Shown here in pieces: positions 61,560 to 64,000 of a DNA stretch of 64,000 nt. The notes beneath the pieces are model-generated. The model was not told where the DNA came from. It searched no databases and saw only the letters and a program-made list of their open reading frames with translations. Position 1 is the stretch's first letter. Every line of letters begins with the position of its first letter. The DNA is from Carnobacterium_B sp040274945. Its GTDB lineage: Bacteria; Bacillota; Bacilli; Lactobacillales; Carnobacteriaceae. The stretch covers positions 1-64,000 of the forward strand of contig NZ_JBEMAR010000002.1 of NCBI RefSeq assembly GCF_040274945.1, in the 5' to 3' direction. A program made the position numbers and the translations under genes.

Positions 61560-62936
61560 TTAATCACGAACTAATAAAGTAACACTTTCCACGTGAGTTG
61601 TTTGAGGGAATAGATCTACAGGTTGAACTTTTTTAACTGTATATCCGCCTTCTGAAAGTAAAGCTAAGTCACGTGCTAATGTTGCTGGATTACAACTTAC
61701 GTAAATCATTTTTGTTGGTTTCATTTCAAGAACAGCCTCAGTAAATTCTTTTTCAAGACCTTTACGAGGAGGGTCAACAACTAATAAATCAGCTGTACGG
61801 CCTTCTTCACTCCATTTAACCATAACTTCTTCAGCAGCACCTGCTTCAAAGGTCACATTATCAATATTGTTTAATTCAGCATTTGCTTTTGCATTTTCTA
61901 CAGCTGGTTCAATTACTTCGATTCCATAAACATGTTTAGCATTTTTAGCTAATGTTAATGTAATGGTCCCAATTCCACTGTAGGCATCAATAACTGTTTC
62001 TTCGCCCGTTAATTCAGCAAAGTCTAAAACCGTTTGATACAATTTCTCAGTTTGAAGTGGGTTCACTTGGTAGAATGAACGGTGAGAAATTTCAAATGTG
62101 TTGCCTAATAAAGTATCTCTAAATTTATCTTCGCCATATAAAACAATTGCATCGTCGCCTAAAATCACATTTGTGTGTTTAGGGTTAACATTTTGAACAA
62201 TGCTGACAACTTCTGGAATTGCTTCAAGAATATCTGGAATGATTTTGCTTGTAGGGAACAATTTAGCTGTTCTTGTTACTAATACGATCATAATTTCGCC
62301 AGTATAGTATCCACGACGAACAATAATGTGACGCAAGTTACCTGTATTTTCATTTTCGTTGTATGGTTTAACGCCATATTCACGCATGATATCACGGACA
62401 GCGATGATTGTTTCATCAATTTTAGGATCTTGAATGTAGAAGTTTTCCATTGGAATCACTTCATGGCTGTTTTTACGGAAAAAACCAGTAGTCAATTTGT
62501 CATTGATTTTACGTACCGGTATTTGTGCTTTGTTACGGTAACCTGATGGGTTAGCCATTCCAATTGTATCGTATACGGGTACTTCTGGTAATTTTGCAAT
62601 GCGTTGCATACTGTTCATAACTTGTTGTTTTTTAAAGTTTAATTGTGCTGGGTATCTCATGTGTTGCAATGGCGTAATGCCTACACGTGTATAATTTTCG
62701 TCTTGGATGACTACACGGTCTTCACTTGAGTTTAAACGATTCAATACTTTTGCATAACCAAAAGATTTCCCTGTTTTATGAATTTTAACTTCTACTTGTT
62801 CACCGGGTAAAGCATTTTCAATGAATAGTGAATAACCTTGTATTCTAGCTACTCCCATACCCTCATGTGTTAAATCTTCAATTTTAACGGTGTGTTTTTC
62901 ATTTTTCTTAACTGGTACTATTTTATCTGCTTTCAT
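61560..62936 (-). CDS. rlmCD: 23S rRNA (uracil-C5)-methyltransferase RlmCD
   Basis: Methylates U747 and/or U1939 of 23S rRNA with S-adenosylmethionine. The 458-aa protein has a TRAM domain (~8-68; IEDLTHEGMGVARIQGYS), a central domain and a Rossmann methyltransferase end: DAYSGIGTITLTLAKNAKHV, VVDPPRKGLEKEF, and YVSCNPATLARDL with the catalytic Cys. The Fe-S cysteine motif (CGGCQxQH) of E. coli RlmD is GITPLQH here, so the cluster is lost, as in other Lactobacillales. GGGAG precedes the ATG. A ~300-nt structured leader lies upstream. Confidence 0.94.
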   Translation of the reverse strand: MKADKIVPVKKNEKHTVKIEDLTHEGMGVARIQGYSLFIENALPGEQVEVKIHKTGKSFGYAKVLNRLNSSEDRVVIQDENYTRVGITPLQHMRYPAQLNFKKQQVMNSMQRIAKLPEVPVYDTIGMANPSGYRNKAQIPVRKINDKLTTGFFRKNSHEVIPMENFYIQDPKIDETIIAVRDIMREYGVKPYNENENTGNLRHIIVRRGYYTGEIMIVLVTRTAKLFPTSKIIPDILEAIPEVVSIVQNVNPKHTNVILGDDAIVLYGEDKFRDTLLGNTFEISHRSFYQVNPLQTEKLYQTVLDFAELTGEETVIDAYSGIGTITLTLAKNAKHVYGIEVIEPAVENAKANAELNNIDNVTFEAGAAEEVMVKWSEEGRTADLLVVDPPRKGLEKEFTEAVLEMKPTKMIYVSCNPATLARDLALLSEGGYTVKKVQPVDLFPQTTHVESVTLLVRD

Positions 62937-63242
62937 AAAAAAAGCTCCCTTCGTTGACCCTATTTCGTGTCATATGTTTGTCGGTATATGTTTATTCAAG
63001 AACGTGTTCTAAAAAGCAAAACCAAATCCGCTTTTCTTCACACTCCATTGTCAGTTAGTACGCCAGATATTTGATACTTTCTATCATCCACTTAACTGGG
63101 AGTGTTCCTGACTCGACCGGCTAAACGGGATGGGATTAAAAATACGTTCTTATCTAATGATTCTAATCTACACTATAGTATCGACCTTTTAAATTAACTA
63201 TAAAGGCTTCTTCCAATTCTTAATCATAAGTTTGGGTACTGA
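62937..63242 (-). ncRNA. Structured leader, candidate 23S-methyl RNA element
   Basis: A promoter at 63249-63277 would give a ~300-nt leader ahead of rlmCD. Its core folds: ACACTCC (plus strand 63040-63046) with GGAGTGT (63099-63105), CAGTTA (63052-63057) with TAACTG (63093-63098), and inner TGATA/TATCA (63072-63086). Next on the minus strand comes AAAAGC...GCTTTT with T-run (~63010-63036), terminator-like. The 23S-methyl motif was described in Lactobacillales upstream of 23S rRNA methyltransferase genes; position and gene fit. I cannot compare with its consensus here. Confidence 0.6.
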
Positions 63243-63248
63243 CTCGTA

Positions 63249-63277
63249 ATTATACAAGAAAACTCACCTTATTTCAA
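63249..63277 (-). promoter_or_regulatory. Promoter of rlmCD leader
   Basis: On the minus strand TTGAAA (63272-63277), 17-bp spacer, TATAAT (63249-63254), just after the dagK stop. Confidence 0.7.
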
Positions 63278-63284
63278 AGTTTTC

Positions 63285-64000
63285 TTATTTTTTCTCATAA
63301 GCTTCTTTTTTTGAAGAGTGAATTTCACCATCACCATTGATGTCTTGGTTCGTTAATTCTTCAACTTCTTTGATAAAGGCGTCTTCCACTCCCTCAGCAT
63401 CTTCATCTTTCTTATCAACGGCCTTTTGAATATCATCCGTAGATACAATGATTTCAATGTGTTGATGCAAATTAGAAAACGTAACGGGTGCGTTTCCGCC
63501 GTATTCGCCATCCAAGTTGATCATCATATTAGACGAGTTTCCTGGACGTGCAACAATTTTACTTGTTTTTTTGTATAAAATTTTTGAATTGGTTAAATGT
63601 TTTCCGCCATTCAAGACTTGTGCCACTAAATACATGATATCTGCTAAGTTGGAAGTTTTTAAGATAATTAACGTGAACTTTCCATCATCTAATAAAGCAT
63701 CGGGGGCAATTTGTTCAAAACCGCCAATTGAATTGGTAAGAGCAACTAAAAACATCGTTGCTTCTCCCTCAAATATGCCATCATCGTACTCAATGTGCAT
63801 TGGAATAGGTTTCATCCGAGGCAAAACTTCTGCCCCTTTAACAAAATAAGCTAAGTATCCAAAGATTGATTTTAACTGTGATGGAACGTCATACGTTAAT
63901 TCTGTCAATAACCCACCACCGCCAATGTTAATGAAATAAGATAAGTCTTCTCCCATAACCGCTTCGCCAATATCCATGAAAAAAGATTGCTCTTTTTGAA
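63285..64000 (-). CDS. dagK: Diacylglycerol kinase, C-terminal part (5' end outside window)
   Basis: The frame is open to the right window edge (residues QKEQSFFMDIGEAV), so the N-terminal catalytic half with the GGDGT motif is not visible. What is seen is the C-terminal beta-sandwich of the DagK/DgkB lipid kinase family: YFINIGGGGLLTELTYDVPS, then FEGEATMFLVALTNSIGGF, LDDGKFTLIILK and MINLDGEYG. It phosphorylates diacylglycerol to phosphatidate for lipid and teichoic acid turnover. The last ~45 residues are acidic and look unstructured. Confidence 0.88.
   Translation of the reverse strand, partial: QKEQSFFMDIGEAVMGEDLSYFINIGGGGLLTELTYDVPSQLKSIFGYLAYFVKGAEVLPRMKPIPMHIEYDDGIFEGEATMFLVALTNSIGGFEQIAPDALLDDGKFTLIILKTSNLADIMYLVAQVLNGGKHLTNSKILYKKTSKIVARPGNSSNMMINLDGEYGGNAPVTFSNLHQHIEIIVSTDDIQKAVDKKDEDAEGVEDAFIKEVEELTNQDINGDGEIHSSKKEAYEKK

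Overview
The window reads as a chromosome segment of a low-GC Firmicute of the order Lactobacillales, most likely Carnobacterium or a close relative. This rests on protein style (PepS, DegV, DUF503, RlmCD without Fe-S cysteines, SipW/TasA proteins), strongly AT-rich intergenic DNA, frequent AGGAGG ribosome sites and many T-tailed hairpin terminators. The genus is an inference. No rRNA, phage, insertion sequence, integrase or CRISPR array is visible.

Left end (1-16800): a partial repeat-rich secreted protein, then a minus-strand polysaccharide cluster of 13 genes. It holds a priming glycosyl-phosphate transferase, seven glycosyltransferases, a Wzx flippase, two Wzy/EpsG-type polymerase candidates, a Wzz-like chain-length protein with an odd cytoplasmic tail, and UDP-GlcNAc 2-epimerase. 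The usual phosphotyrosine modulators (CpsB/CpsD) are not visible. galE follows divergently.

17000-29500: mostly conserved housekeeping genes: galE, a YihY membrane protein, an acyltransferase, map, an RluA-type pseudouridine synthase, tagA plus a GT4 enzyme (wall teichoic acid or wall glycan), flavodoxin, two TetR regulators, pepS, an S1-domain protein and one tRNA-Arg(CCU).

29600-41000: a YtrAB-like GntR/ABC operon with a promoter/operator overlap, an Aha1-type SRPBCC protein with a 53-aa membrane protein, a lipoprotein, a DEAD-box helicase, two oxidoreductases, a phosphoesterase and a membrane-anchored unknown.

41000-52000: a SipW/TasA-like extracellular fibre module with a second secreted substrate; a PfkB-type protein with an altered catalytic motif; a DUF1538 membrane protein overlapping a tandem PII-like gene; a mechanosensitive-channel-type protein; a MATE exporter.

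52400-64000: DegV, DUF1801, VOC, GT8, DUF503, RsuA-type and LD-carboxypeptidase genes. An island of very small genes (58650-61080) follows, including a lipoprotein interrupted by a stop codon. Last are rlmCD behind a ~300-nt structured leader (candidate 23S-methyl RNA) and the 3' part of dagK.

The most unusual signal is a set of five intergenic tandem arrays (33199, 46154, 52142, 56341, 61300), all with a period of 51-53 bp although their sequences differ. Most have an inverted repeat inside each unit.
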